The notes beneath the pieces are model-generated. The model searched no databases and was not told where the DNA came from. It saw only the letters and a list, made by a program, of their open reading frames with translations. DNA of 43,001 bases from Victivallales bacterium (GTDB lineage: Bacteria > Verrucomicrobiota > Lentisphaeria > Oligosphaerales > Oligosphaeraceae), in contig JAFZAB010000248.1 in assembly GCA_017548425.1 (NCBI GenBank), positions 1 to 43,001 on the forward strand, in the 5' to 3' direction. Position numbers and translations under genes: made by a program. This document shows, piece after piece, positions 1 to 7,981 of the stretch (position 1 is the stretch's first letter; each line of letters starts with the position of its first letter).

Positions 1-100
1 CGCCGCCAGGCCCGCCGGGCGGCGGGCCGTCCGGACGTTTTTGCCCGAAGAAGCCGCGTTGTTTTCTGTATTCCTTGTACCGTGATTTACTGGATTGCAT
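1..100 (-). CDS. Partial CDS, N-terminus only, basic then Gly/Pro-rich (unidentified)
   Basis: An open frame starts at ATG 100-98 and runs off the left edge of the window; about 33 residues are visible. It begins MQSSKSRYKEYRKQRG, a strongly basic stretch, and continues into a proline/glycine-rich segment (GPPPGGPGG). The start lies only four bases after the TGA of the upstream GHL10 gene, which suggests translational coupling in the same operon. The Gly/Pro-rich segment is encoded by a GC-rich inverted repeat (arms GGCCCGCC and GGCGGGCC at 9-16 and 21-28), so this stretch could also be a terminator after the GHL10 gene. Some ABC exporters carry a similar basic, Gly/Pro-rich leader, but too little is visible to assign a family. 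Confidence 0.4.
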   Translation of the reverse strand, partial: MQSSKSRYKEYRKQRGFFGQKRPDGPPPGGPGG

Positions 101-104
101 GGCG

Positions 105-1325
105 TCACCGTTTTATGTTGTTTTTGGAAAGCGGTCTGGCGTCGTTGAATTCTTTGATGCACTTCGCGAAATCGTTCGCTTCATGCTTCGGGAAGATTGC
201 GCCGTAACTGAAGATGGCGTAGCCGCCGGAAGGATAGTCGTCGATCATCTGCAGCTGCGCTTTCAGCATGTCGAGATCATAGTTCTTCCAAGCCTTGTTC
301 GGCCAGATGCCGACGACGACGCGGCCTTTTTTCGGGCGGTTCTTATCGCTGAAGAACGACTTCATGCGGATTTCAAAACGCTCCATGTTGTTGTCGTAAA
401 GCATTGGCACGACGTCATCGACAAGATCCTTGTCCGGCCATTCGAACCACCGTTGGCCCATGGCGTTGACGGCGGTCCAATATCCCGCGAACGTAGCGGC
501 GGAAATATTTGTTTTCGGGCTCTTTTTCCTCAGGGAGGCGCGGAATTCGCCCAACAGCCGTTCGATGTTGATGCAACGCCATTTACGCCAACGTGTAATG
601 CTTCTGGACGGTGTCATGTCATGGTTGTGATTCGCAAAATCCTTGAGTGAGGCTTCGTCATAGGAGAAATCGCCCGCGTCGGACGGATAGCGGATATAGT
701 CGTAATGAAGGCCGTCCAGATTCGGATATTTCGTGACAAGTTCCAGCAAGACGGACGTGAGATAGTTGCGCACTTCCGGCAGGATGGGATTGATGCAGGC
801 ATAGAAATGATCGACGGCGGGATCCATCCGTTTTCCTTTCTTGTTGACCATCAACCATTCCGGATGCTCGACGAAGACATGGCCGGAATCGGCCGGCGGC
901 GGCGTGCGACGCTGCCAAACAGGCATGATGTTGACGTAAGCCTCCACCCGCAGGCCTTTTTCATGGGCGGCTTCAATGGCGACGGCCAACGGATCCCATC
1001 CGGGATCCTTGCCGATCATGTCAAGCTGTCCTTTGTGCAGTTCAATGGCCCATGGGTCGATGTCGGATTTGTAGAACGTCGTAGCCTCTCCGCGAACTTG
1101 CAAGTAGAGGGTATCCAAGCCGATGGACTTCGCATTTTCTATGATTTTCCGCATCGTTTCGGGCGAATTGTACTCCCAGCGGGTCACCCAGACGGCGCGC
1201 GTTTGCAACGGTTTCACGACAGTCGGCGGCTCTTCCTCCACTGGCTTGCTTCGACGGAAGAAAACAAAGCAGAGGATGACGACAATAAGCAGGACAAATG
1301 AACAGGTTACGAGATACTTTACCAT
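105..1325 (-). CDS. GHL10 (DUF187)-family glycoside hydrolase, membrane anchored
   Basis: This 406-residue protein starts with MVKYLVTC and a single hydrophobic segment (about residues 5-22), which should anchor it in the inner membrane or act as an uncleaved signal. The body matches the glycosyl hydrolase-like 10 (DUF187) TIM-barrel family: RAVWVTRWEYNS at the start of the barrel, LDTLYLQVRGEA, EAYVNIMPVW, LDGLHYDYIRYP and the late VVPMLYDNN strand. The family is thought to act on peptidoglycan-related or other glycans, but the substrate is unknown. I chose ATG 1325 over the longer frame to 1391, because the extra 22 residues are basic and would precede the membrane segment. The start overlaps the end of the lipoprotein gene by seven bases, so the two are probably translated together. 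Confidence 0.85.
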   Translation of the reverse strand: MVKYLVTCSFVLLIVVILCFVFFRRSKPVEEEPPTVVKPLQTRAVWVTRWEYNSPETMRKIIENAKSIGLDTLYLQVRGEATTFYKSDIDPWAIELHKGQLDMIGKDPGWDPLAVAIEAAHEKGLRVEAYVNIMPVWQRRTPPPADSGHVFVEHPEWLMVNKKGKRMDPAVDHFYACINPILPEVRNYLTSVLLELVTKYPNLDGLHYDYIRYPSDAGDFSYDEASLKDFANHNHDMTPSRSITRWRKWRCINIERLLGEFRASLRKKSPKTNISAATFAGYWTAVNAMGQRWFEWPDKDLVDDVVPMLYDNNMERFEIRMKSFFSDKNRPKKGRVVVGIWPNKAWKNYDLDMLKAQLQMIDDYPSGGYAIFSYGAIFPKHEANDFAKCIKEFNDARPLSKNNIKR

Positions 1326-1933
1326 TCGACGTACACAGGGGGCAGGGTTTTGAAAATCTGCGCAGCGGCGGTGTCCGCGCTGAAATGCCACACGGCGCTT
1401 CTTGGTGTGCGCTTATGGCCGATTGTGTTTTTAATAGCGGAGGGAACCTGCAATTCGCAGGAGAGCTTCAGGCCTTTACAGAGCGTGGCCATTTGCGCAA
1501 TGTCTTCTTCCGACCAATCTTCCGGCGGCGGCGGGAACTTCAATTCCAGCCTGTTCGGCGTGTTTTCCGTCGCTTTGGTGAAGGCGATGGACGGGAAGCA
1601 GTTTGTTTTGAAAGCTTTTTCGTAATTGCGCGTCAGGATGATGATTTGAACCGTCGTGCGGTTGTTTTTGGTCGTCCGCTTGTAGCCGCGAAGTTCAATG
1701 CCGTCTTGAGGGCGGTTGTAGAATTTCTTGATGGCGGCTTCGTTAAGAAAGCTGTTGTTCGCAGGCGTGAGAGAGGCGAAATAACCTTCAATGAGCGGCA
1801 GATTTTCGTTGGGAATATCATAGATGTAGGTAAAAACGGCGGAACCGTCTGCGGCAACGACGATTCTTTGTTCAAGTTCGAGGCACCCTGTGAGAAGCAG
1901 GGCGAATACGATGATGACTGGCAGTTTTGACAT
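1319..1933 (-). CDS. Hypothetical lipoprotein
   Basis: This 204-residue protein has a short signal sequence ending in a lipobox (LLTGC, Cys near residue 17), so it should be lipid-anchored after processing by signal peptidase II. The mature part begins with LELEQRIVVAADGSAVFTYIYDI, resembling small PVC lipoproteins that start with an acidic, beta-rich 'xxxVxxDGSxxxxY' segment. I do not recognise a catalytic motif. It is the first gene of a minus-strand unit with the GHL10 hydrolase, whose start codon lies within its final codons. The pair probably acts together at the cell envelope, but this rests on context only. Confidence 0.75.
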   Translation of the reverse strand: MSKLPVIIVFALLLTGCLELEQRIVVAADGSAVFTYIYDIPNENLPLIEGYFASLTPANNSFLNEAAIKKFYNRPQDGIELRGYKRTTKNNRTTVQIIILTRNYEKAFKTNCFPSIAFTKATENTPNRLELKFPPPPEDWSEEDIAQMATLCKGLKLSCELQVPSAIKNTIGHKRTPRSAVWHFSADTAAAQIFKTLPPVYVEW

Positions 1934-2017
1934 TATATTATAGGGTTGAAATGGATCATGCGGGGCGAAAGTCGCAAAACAGTTTTTTTAAGATAATTCC
2001 ACAACAGGAATTACGCA

Positions 2018-3046
2018 ATGAAAGAAGCAAGAAAAGAACAAACGGTAGGCATCGGAATGTCCGGCGGGACGGACAGCACAGCGGCGGCGATGCTTCTCTT
2101 GGAAGCAGGATACGATGTTGTCGGATATACGATGCTGACGACGGATGATAGCGAGGCGGTTGTCACCAAAGCGGCCGCAGTGGCAGCCAAATTAGGCATC
2201 GAGCATCGAACAGTTGATTTGCGCGACTCGTTCAAATGCAACGTGTTGGATGCGTTGGTGGAAGGTTACGCCAACGGATTGACGCCCTCTCCTTGCGTCA
2301 TTTGCAATCGAAAATTGAAATTTGGCGCGTTGCGTGAACGGATGCTCGCCGATGGCTGTGATTTTGCGGCAACAGGCCATTATGCACGGCTGACGCGCGA
2401 CGATGCAGGCCATATTCAGTTGCGCCGCGGCATCGACAAAACAAAAGATCAGAGCTATTTTTTGGCGCAATTGACGCCTGAACAGCTGGAAACGGTTCTT
2501 TTTCCGCTTGGCGACCATCTGAAGACAGATTTGAAGGAGAAGGTCAAAAGCCTTGGGCTTGTGCCGAAGGAAGAGACGGAGAGCCAAGACCTTTGCTTCG
2601 TGCCGAATGGCGGCATCGGCGATTTTGTGGCGGAACGCCGCCCTGCCCTGCGGCAGGGCGGCTGGATTGTCGATCCAACGGGACGGCGGCTTGGCCGCCA
2701 TGACGGAGCGTTTCAATACACGCCTGGACAGCGGCGTGGGTTGGGGCTTGGTGGCGGCCCATGGTTCGTCATACGAACGGATATGACGACGAATACGGTT
2801 GTCGTCGGTCATCGCGAAGAGCTTGGCGTCACGACGCTTCACGTGAACGGCATGAATTGGCTAATCAAGCCGCAATGGCCCGTAACATGCGTCGCGCAAG
2901 TGCGTTATCTGATGAAACCACGAGAAGCGAAGGTGCATGAAGATGGCACCGTGACGTTCACGGAGCCGCTGGAAGCGGCTCCTCCCGGCCAGCTGTGCGT
3001 TTTCTACGACGGCGATATCGTGCTCGGAAGCGGATGGATTGCTTAA
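2018..3046 (+). CDS. mnmA: tRNA-specific 2-thiouridylase MnmA
   Basis: MnmA installs the 2-thio group on U34 of tRNAs for Lys, Glu and Gln, using ATP and a persulfide relay in the cytoplasm. The 342-residue protein has the PP-loop SGGTDS at residues 15-20, a CVICNRKLKFG segment with Cys 96 at the catalytic position, ATGHYAR at 118-124, KDQSYFL, and the second catalytic cysteine in SQDLCF (Cys 193). The length is close to the usual 350-370. The start has an AGGAA-type ribosome-binding site just upstream. It is transcribed divergently from the lipoprotein/GHL10 unit. The last codons and stop lie inside a hairpin (see the terminator entry). Confidence 0.96.
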   Translation: MKEARKEQTVGIGMSGGTDSTAAAMLLLEAGYDVVGYTMLTTDDSEAVVTKAAAVAAKLGIEHRTVDLRDSFKCNVLDALVEGYANGLTPSPCVICNRKLKFGALRERMLADGCDFAATGHYARLTRDDAGHIQLRRGIDKTKDQSYFLAQLTPEQLETVLFPLGDHLKTDLKEKVKSLGLVPKEETESQDLCFVPNGGIGDFVAERRPALRQGGWIVDPTGRRLGRHDGAFQYTPGQRRGLGLGGGPWFVIRTDMTTNTVVVGHREELGVTTLHVNGMNWLIKPQWPVTCVAQVRYLMKPREAKVHEDGTVTFTEPLEAAPPGQLCVFYDGDIVLGSGWIA

Positions 3047-3067
3047 GCTTTCTTTGAAAGCTTAAGC
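3041..3067. terminator. Hairpin spanning the mnmA stop codon
   Basis: Perfect 12-bp arms GCTTAAGCTTTC (3041-3052) and GAAAGCTTAAGC (3056-3067) with a three-base loop. The TAA stop of mnmA sits in the left arm. No clean T-run follows on the plus strand, so it may be an RNA 3'-end stabiliser rather than a canonical intrinsic terminator. Confidence 0.55.
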
Positions 3068-3096
3068 GCTTATGGCTTATGGCTTATGGCTGAATG
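3068..3096. repeat. GCTTATG heptamer array
   Basis: Three perfect consecutive copies of GCTTATG (3068-3088) followed by a degenerate unit (GCTGAATG). The same heptamer recurs at 8787, 14195 and, in reverse orientation, 24307. It sits between convergent mnmA and the PNP-like gene. Confidence 0.85.
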
Positions 3097-3147
3097 GGTT
3101 AACTACGTTTTCAATCCCAAAAACTTCATGCCAGATGATTGATTTTT

Positions 3148-3290
3148 ACGGTTGAAACTATAAAATTTTCCGTTTTTTTACGGTTTAAACTATAAAAATT
3201 TCCGTTTTTTTACGGTTGAAACTACAAAAATTTCTGTTTTTTTACAGTTGAAACTACAAAAATTTCCATTTTTTTACAGTTGGAACTGTA
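3148..3290. repeat. 32-bp tandem repeat array (4 units plus a partial)
   Basis: Units start at 3148, 3180, 3212, 3244 and 3276 with exact 32-bp spacing. Each reads roughly ACRGTTGAAACTAYAAAA followed by ATTTCCG and a T-run. The last, partial unit contains the perfect palindromic arms TTTTTACAGTT and AACTGTAAAAA around GG, which look like a bidirectional terminator for the convergent mnmA and PNP-like genes. There are no spacers between units, so it is not a CRISPR array. This covers the only gap in the first 20 kb (3047-3315) that approaches 300 bases. Confidence 0.85.
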
Positions 3291-3315
3291 AAAATGCAAA
3301 TCTGGAGAGAAAAAA

Positions 3316-4269
3316 TTACTCTTTCTTTTTCAGGAGCTTGAGCTTCGGAGGCTTGCCGGAGGGGCGGCGGAAGTCGTTGAAGAGGATGTCTTCCGCGTCG
3401 GAGGACGGGAGGATTGGCGGCTGGACGACCGCCTCCAGGCGGTCGATTTCCTGCAAAGCGGGGCGGAAGGCCCGCATGAATTCGGTCGAGCAGAAGTTGC
3501 AGTTGTCCAAGATGTTGCGTCGATGAAGCGGTCGCGATGTGACGATTGGCGCGGATTCCGCGACGAGCGCGAACGCGGACACGTTGCATTCCAACGCATG
3601 CGCCATGATGATTTCCATGACGAGATCATGTCCGACGATGTCCGCGCCTGACTGGCGCGACGCCTCCGCCTCCGCGACCGTGCAGAATTGCGAGCCCGGA
3701 CGCGACATATAGACGCATAGCCGCGGATCGATGCCGCGTTCCGCGAAGGCGTTGATGAATTCTGAGTTCTGATGCTGCGAAAGGGCGTCCATCATGTCCG
3801 GAAATGGCGTGTTGAGAAGATGATGGAGACCGTCCAGCGGCGAGACGCCATGGCCGTTGATGTAGTCCGTCAATAGCGTCCACGTGCCCGGTTTCAACTC
3901 CGAACGGAGGCTGAGCGCGCCTTCGATAAACACATGTCGGCGGATGCCGAGCTTCCATGCCGTGCAGATTGGAAAAACGCACGGATATGTCCCAAGTCCT
4001 TCATAGAGATGACGATGGCCACGAAGCGCGAGAACCGGCACGCCCATGCATGGGCCGTAGAGAAGCGATGGATGCTCGCAGTCCGGATTGTGGTAGTCCG
4101 GCATGTTCGGAAGTTTCGATAGTTCAAGAACTTGCGGTTTGTCATCAAACAACAGGTCGGCTGCGAAGCCTGTGCCAAATTGGACAAAAAATGACGGCGT
4201 CCGCCAATTTTGGAAATGGCTTTCAATCAGCCTGACGGCTTTTTCTAATTTTTCACCTATCGTTCGCAT
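3316..4269 (-). CDS. Divergent purine nucleoside phosphorylase-like protein (PNP/MTAP superfamily)
   Basis: Trimeric PNP/MTAP enzymes split purine nucleosides with phosphate. Recognisable landmarks in this 317-residue protein are YGPCMGVPVLALRGHRHLYEGL (phosphate and ribose site region, equivalent to the GVPVVCMQGRFHYYEG block), LLTDYINGHGVSPLDG (family LITDHIN...NPLxG), and SGADIVGHDLVMEIIMAHALECNVSAFALVAESA (family GADAVGMSTVPEVIVARHxGLxVxGxSLITN). Key purine-site positions differ: the usual Met after VG is His, the Asn/Asp of SLITN or MATD is Glu or Ala here, and the usual ETxAxxR-type loop is SRPGSQFCT. The ligand may therefore not be a standard purine nucleoside. It starts six bases downstream of the etfA stop, so they form one unit. 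Confidence 0.7.
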   Translation of the reverse strand: MRTIGEKLEKAVRLIESHFQNWRTPSFFVQFGTGFAADLLFDDKPQVLELSKLPNMPDYHNPDCEHPSLLYGPCMGVPVLALRGHRHLYEGLGTYPCVFPICTAWKLGIRRHVFIEGALSLRSELKPGTWTLLTDYINGHGVSPLDGLHHLLNTPFPDMMDALSQHQNSEFINAFAERGIDPRLCVYMSRPGSQFCTVAEAEASRQSGADIVGHDLVMEIIMAHALECNVSAFALVAESAPIVTSRPLHRRNILDNCNFCSTEFMRAFRPALQEIDRLEAVVQPPILPSSDAEDILFNDFRRPSGKPPKLKLLKKKE

Positions 4270-4275
4270 AAGCAG

Positions 4276-5247
4276 TTATTTTTGCAATTTTGAAATGGCG
4301 GCGGGAAGAAGGGAGAAAAGATCGGCCTGAACGGCGACGTCCGCCTGCTGCATCATGAAGCAGTCGGGATCTTTGTTGACAGCGATGATTTTTTTCGCGT
4401 TGCCCATTCCGACCCAATGCTGAATGGCGCCCGAAATGCCGATGGCAACGTAAATGTCTGGCTGGACGGTTGTTCCAGTCTGTCCCACTTGACACGCATA
4501 CGGTAGCCAGCCGGCATCGACGACAGGGCGGCTCGCAGCCAGCGTCGCACCGACCGCCGCCGCGAAATCGCGGACGAGTTTGACGCCGTCAGGCCCGCCG
4601 CATCCATATCCCGCCGTGACAATGACTTTTGCGTTCCGCAAATCGCTGTCGGATTCCGCTTTAGGAATGAAATCAAGCCAGTCGAAACTGCCGCGCAATT
4701 CATCCTCCGACGGCGTCACGCGGATGATTTCAGGCTCTTTCACCATTGTAAATGGCGTGATTTTCATGACTTGCGGACGGACGGTCGCCATTTGCGGGCG
4801 ATATTCAGCCGTTTTGATCGTGGCGAAAAGATTGCCGCCGAAAGCGGGTCGTGTTTGAAGGAGGAGGCCTGTTTCCGGCTCAATGGTCAGCTGTGTGCAG
4901 TCGGCGGTCAAGCCTGTGTGCAATTTGACGGCGCAGCGCGGCAGGAGGGCGCGGCCGATGGCGGTTGCGCCGCCCAACAGGATGTCCGGATTGTATTTAC
5001 GGACAAGATTCGTCAGAATCGCTTCGTAGCGGCAGTCGTCGTAGTTTTCCAGCAACGGATGGTCGGCGACGATGATTTGGGCGGCGCCAGCGGCGGCGGC
5101 ATCGCGGATGGCACCGTCCAGCCCATGGCCGAGCAGGACGGCGGTCACCTGCGCGTCCGCCGTCAATCCGCGTCCGCAGGATATCAGTTCCAACGCCACT
5201 TGCGACAGGCGGCGGCGGGAGATTTCAGCGAAAATCCAGATTTTCAT
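4276..5247 (-). CDS. etfA: Electron transfer flavoprotein alpha subunit
   Basis: EtfA carries FAD and, together with EtfB, shuttles electrons between flavin dehydrogenases and other carriers. The protein (323 residues from MKIWIFAEI) has the N-terminal ETF fold and the diagnostic C-terminal FAD domain: AGYGCGGPDGVKLVRDFA, GATLAASRPVVDAGW, QVGQTGTTVQPDIYVAIGISGAIQHW, and AVNKDPDC. I chose ATG 5247 because the longer frame to 5307 adds a hydrophobic stretch that the family lacks. No etfB lies beside it, which is unusual, because the two subunits are normally encoded in tandem. The only linked gene is the PNP-like one downstream. EtfB must lie elsewhere if the subunit is functional. Confidence 0.92.
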   Translation of the reverse strand: MKIWIFAEISRRRLSQVALELISCGRGLTADAQVTAVLLGHGLDGAIRDAAAAGAAQIIVADHPLLENYDDCRYEAILTNLVRKYNPDILLGGATAIGRALLPRCAVKLHTGLTADCTQLTIEPETGLLLQTRPAFGGNLFATIKTAEYRPQMATVRPQVMKITPFTMVKEPEIIRVTPSEDELRGSFDWLDFIPKAESDSDLRNAKVIVTAGYGCGGPDGVKLVRDFAAAVGATLAASRPVVDAGWLPYACQVGQTGTTVQPDIYVAIGISGAIQHWVGMGNAKKIIAVNKDPDCFMMQQADVAVQADLFSLLPAAISKLQK

Positions 5248-5291
5248 AGTGAAGAATATCAATAAAATGGATAATAATTTGATGGCAGTTC

Positions 5292-5319
5292 TTGAAAGAT
5301 AAACCAAAAAACCTATAAT
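5292..5319 (+). promoter_or_regulatory. Predicted sigma-70-type promoter for the HEAT-repeat lipoprotein
   Basis: TTGAAA at 5292-5297, a 16-base spacer and TATAAT at 5314-5319, about 108 bases upstream of the chosen start at 5427. A second perfect TATAAT (5375-5380) lies closer to the gene but lacks a clear -35 box. Confidence 0.5.
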
Positions 5320-5426
5320 ACTAATTTATACAGTAAGGATAAGTCTTTTTTCCAAAAATGGACTTGCCTTAATTTATAATGAAATCGGTAGATATAAGCT
5401 ATAAACATAAAAACGCAGGAGCAGAC

Positions 5427-7814
5427 ATGAAAACAAAATGGATGGCCGCGCTGATGACGGCACTGGTATTGGCGGGTTGCCGTACATTTACGGGAAGCCA
5501 AGACGGAGAAGCCTTGAAGAATCTGCAGAGCACGGATCCGATTGTCCGTGAAGCGGCTCGCATGCAGCTGGAGAAATCCGGCTCCAAACGGGCCATCGAG
5601 GCGATGGGAACGGCATACGCCACGGCGGTTGACAGCAATTGGAAACTCGCTCTCATCAATGGCTTGGGCGCTATCAAGAAGCCTGAAATCATCCATTATC
5701 TGCTTCCGATGCCCGAAGACGCCAATCTGGCGGCCGCCACGGCGAAGGCGCTGTCCGGATTGGGCACGGCCGAAACGACGAAAGCCGTCATTGATTATTT
5801 CGAAAAATCGAACACGCTGACGGCTGGTCTTGCGATGATTGACGAGGCGGAAGCTCTTCAGGCGAAAGTTCCGGGCGCGCCAGCCGCCAACAAAATGTAC
5901 AAGGCCGTCTTTGACAAAAGCAAATTCCAGTCCGTCCATACGGCGGCGATGATGCATCTTGTTCTGGATGAATGCAAAGCGACGGACGAGAACGCCGCGT
6001 TCCTCGCGGATTTGTCGAAGCCTGAAAACGAATTCGCATTGAACGCCGTTCTGGCCAAATGGCTGGAAGTCGGCTGCAAATGCGGGAATATCCGTCTGAT
6101 GTCCAACGGCGTCAACGCGAAGGACGTCCAGATGCACTCAAAGGAATGCCTTTACAACTATTTTGCAGAGACTTACGGCAAATATTCCAAGAAATCGCAG
6201 GCGTTGATCATCGCGAATTTAGCGAAATCCGGCAACCCGCAGTTCGTCGGACTGATTCGGAAAGCCGTCGAAGATGACGATGAAGTCGTCCGCGCCAACG
6301 CATTGGAGGCGTTGGGCGTTCTTGGCGATATTTCCGACTTGCAGACCATCATCGTCGAAAGCCAGAATCCGAAGAGCGAATTGGTTCGCAACACAGCCCG
6401 CCGCCTGATGCGCCATGTGGATTGGCCGGGAACCGACTCCTTCACAGCGATGGCCATGAAGTCCTATGCGGAATACAAGGCGTTGTGCATCAACGTGTTG
6501 AAAGACCGCCGCTGCCGCAACTACAACATCCAAATCTTCAATGAAATCGGCGTGGAGCGCGACGACGTCGCGAAATACGCGATCGATGCGTTGAAGTATT
6601 TGGCGACCGACGACGACGCAGGCCGCATGGTTGGTTATCTGAAGAAAGGCGACCAGTATTTCGGCAAAATGGCGGACGCTGTCAAGACCGCCATGCTTCG
6701 CAGCGAAAATCCTGCCAAATGGTCGGACGAACTCGTGAAAATCGTCGATGTCCCGCAGGAAAATTTGAAGACGGTGCTGTCGTTGATCGCTGATTTGCAC
6801 ACGCAGAAAGGTTTCGAAGCGGTCACGGCGATAGCGAAGGACGGTTCGAATGAAGCTCGCCAGAAGCTTGCAGTGGAAACACTTAACCAATGGCCCAGCC
6901 CCGAGCAGACAGCGGCGATTCTGGAATACATGAAGAGCGTCAACAATCCGTTCGACCGCGCGCGTCTGCTGGAAGGCGTCATCAAGGCGAACGGCGGAAG
7001 CGCCGCGACCGTCGACAACGCCGCAAAAGTCGATAACCTGCTGGCGTTGATGCCCGTCTGCGAACGCGACGTGGAACGCAGTAAGATTTTGGAGCAAGTC
7101 GCCGCCGTTCCAGACATTTATGCGTTCCGCAAGCTGGAAGCCTTGGTGTTCGATCCGCAATGCGGAAACGACGCGGCCATCGCCCTCAGCAAGAATGCGC
7201 AGCTGTTCGGCAAGCCCGAATTCGCCATCGTCACCAATACGCTGTCGCAGTTGATTGAAAAGACTTCCGGCGACACGCAGAAGGAATTGAAAGAAGCGTT
7301 GTCAAAAGTCTGCGCCCCATATGGTTACATCACAAAATGGCGCTATTCGAGCGTCTATACGGCGAAAGATGACAAAGGCGCTGATTCCTGCCCTGCCGCC
7401 CACAAGGCTTTCTTCATGCCCGAAAAAGCAGGCTATGATTATGACAAATGGACGAAATTCGTTCCCGCGAAAGACTCCAAGACGCCAGAAGTCGTGACGT
7501 TGCATAAATGCCTCGGCGGCGTCCAGCGGACGGCCTACATCGTTTCCTACATTTATTCCGACGCCGACAAGGAAGCCATTCTGGAGATAGGCGCCGACGA
7601 CATGCTGAAGGCGTGGCTGAACAGTGAGATGATCGTGGATGATCCTAAGTACCAAGCACTTGTCCGCGCGTCCTACAAGGTTTCCATCAAGCTGAAAAAA
7701 GGCAAGAACGTCCTGATGATGAAAGTCAGCCAGGGCGGTCACAACTGGGAGGCCTGCGCCGCGTTGAAGAATGTGAACGGCGGTCTGCTGGAAGGCTGGC
7801 AGGACAAGTTTTAG
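5427..7814 (+). CDS. HEAT-repeat lipoprotein with C-terminal beta-sandwich-like domain
   Basis: The 795-residue protein starts at ATG 5427 after a good AGGAG site. Its signal peptide ends in a lipobox (VLAGC, Cys near residue 19), so it should be a periplasmic or outer-membrane lipoprotein. Residues about 25-560 consist of alpha-helical repeats of HEAT/Armadillo type (for example DPIVREAARMQLEKSGSKRA and EVVRANALEALGVLGD), as seen in many PVC proteins. The last 150 residues carry GADDMLKAWLNSEMIVDD followed by LKKGKNVLMMKV, a pattern found in beta-sandwich domains of PVC carbohydrate-related proteins (usually xDDGxxVWLNG). No catalytic residues were recognised; a scaffold or binding role is likely. 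It precedes the DUF1080 and DUF6785-type genes on the same strand, but with repeat-bearing gaps between. Confidence 0.8.
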   Translation: MKTKWMAALMTALVLAGCRTFTGSQDGEALKNLQSTDPIVREAARMQLEKSGSKRAIEAMGTAYATAVDSNWKLALINGLGAIKKPEIIHYLLPMPEDANLAAATAKALSGLGTAETTKAVIDYFEKSNTLTAGLAMIDEAEALQAKVPGAPAANKMYKAVFDKSKFQSVHTAAMMHLVLDECKATDENAAFLADLSKPENEFALNAVLAKWLEVGCKCGNIRLMSNGVNAKDVQMHSKECLYNYFAETYGKYSKKSQALIIANLAKSGNPQFVGLIRKAVEDDDEVVRANALEALGVLGDISDLQTIIVESQNPKSELVRNTARRLMRHVDWPGTDSFTAMAMKSYAEYKALCINVLKDRRCRNYNIQIFNEIGVERDDVAKYAIDALKYLATDDDAGRMVGYLKKGDQYFGKMADAVKTAMLRSENPAKWSDELVKIVDVPQENLKTVLSLIADLHTQKGFEAVTAIAKDGSNEARQKLAVETLNQWPSPEQTAAILEYMKSVNNPFDRARLLEGVIKANGGSAATVDNAAKVDNLLALMPVCERDVERSKILEQVAAVPDIYAFRKLEALVFDPQCGNDAAIALSKNAQLFGKPEFAIVTNTLSQLIEKTSGDTQKELKEALSKVCAPYGYITKWRYSSVYTAKDDKGADSCPAAHKAFFMPEKAGYDYDKWTKFVPAKDSKTPEVVTLHKCLGGVQRTAYIVSYIYSDADKEAILEIGADDMLKAWLNSEMIVDDPKYQALVRASYKVSIKLKKGKNVLMMKVSQGGHNWEACAALKNVNGGLLEGWQDKF

Positions 7815-7832
7815 CGCGAAACACTGTTGTGG

Positions 7833-7954
7833 TTCTGGATGTTCTGGATTCTCTGGAGAATCTGGAAAAAATTTCTAGAATCTCCAGTAAATGCAGAACA
7901 TACAGTATTCATCACATTTCCAGTATATCCAGTAAATATCCAGTAAATCCAGAA
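7833..7954. repeat. Nonamer-type CTGGAT / ATCCAG array with inverted halves
   Basis: The left half holds CTGGATGTT-like units (7834-7866) and the right half the inverted form TCCAGTAAA (7881-7952), so the RNA or single-stranded DNA could fold on itself. It fills most of the 167-base gap between the HEAT lipoprotein and the DUF1080 gene. The same family recurs at 39591-39703, 41760-41877 and 42671-42775. Confidence 0.75.
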
Positions 7955-7981
7955 TAACAAGTCTTAAGGATTCAAAAGACC

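Noticed and set aside
3148..3290. Possible CRISPR array
   Set aside because: The 32-bp units abut each other without unique spacers, and there are no cas genes. The same holds for 42790-43001.
5375..5380. TATAAT just upstream of the HEAT-repeat lipoprotein as the main -10 box
   Set aside because: The nearest -35-like hexamer (TTGCCT, 5364-5369) is only five bases away; the 5292-5319 pair is better.
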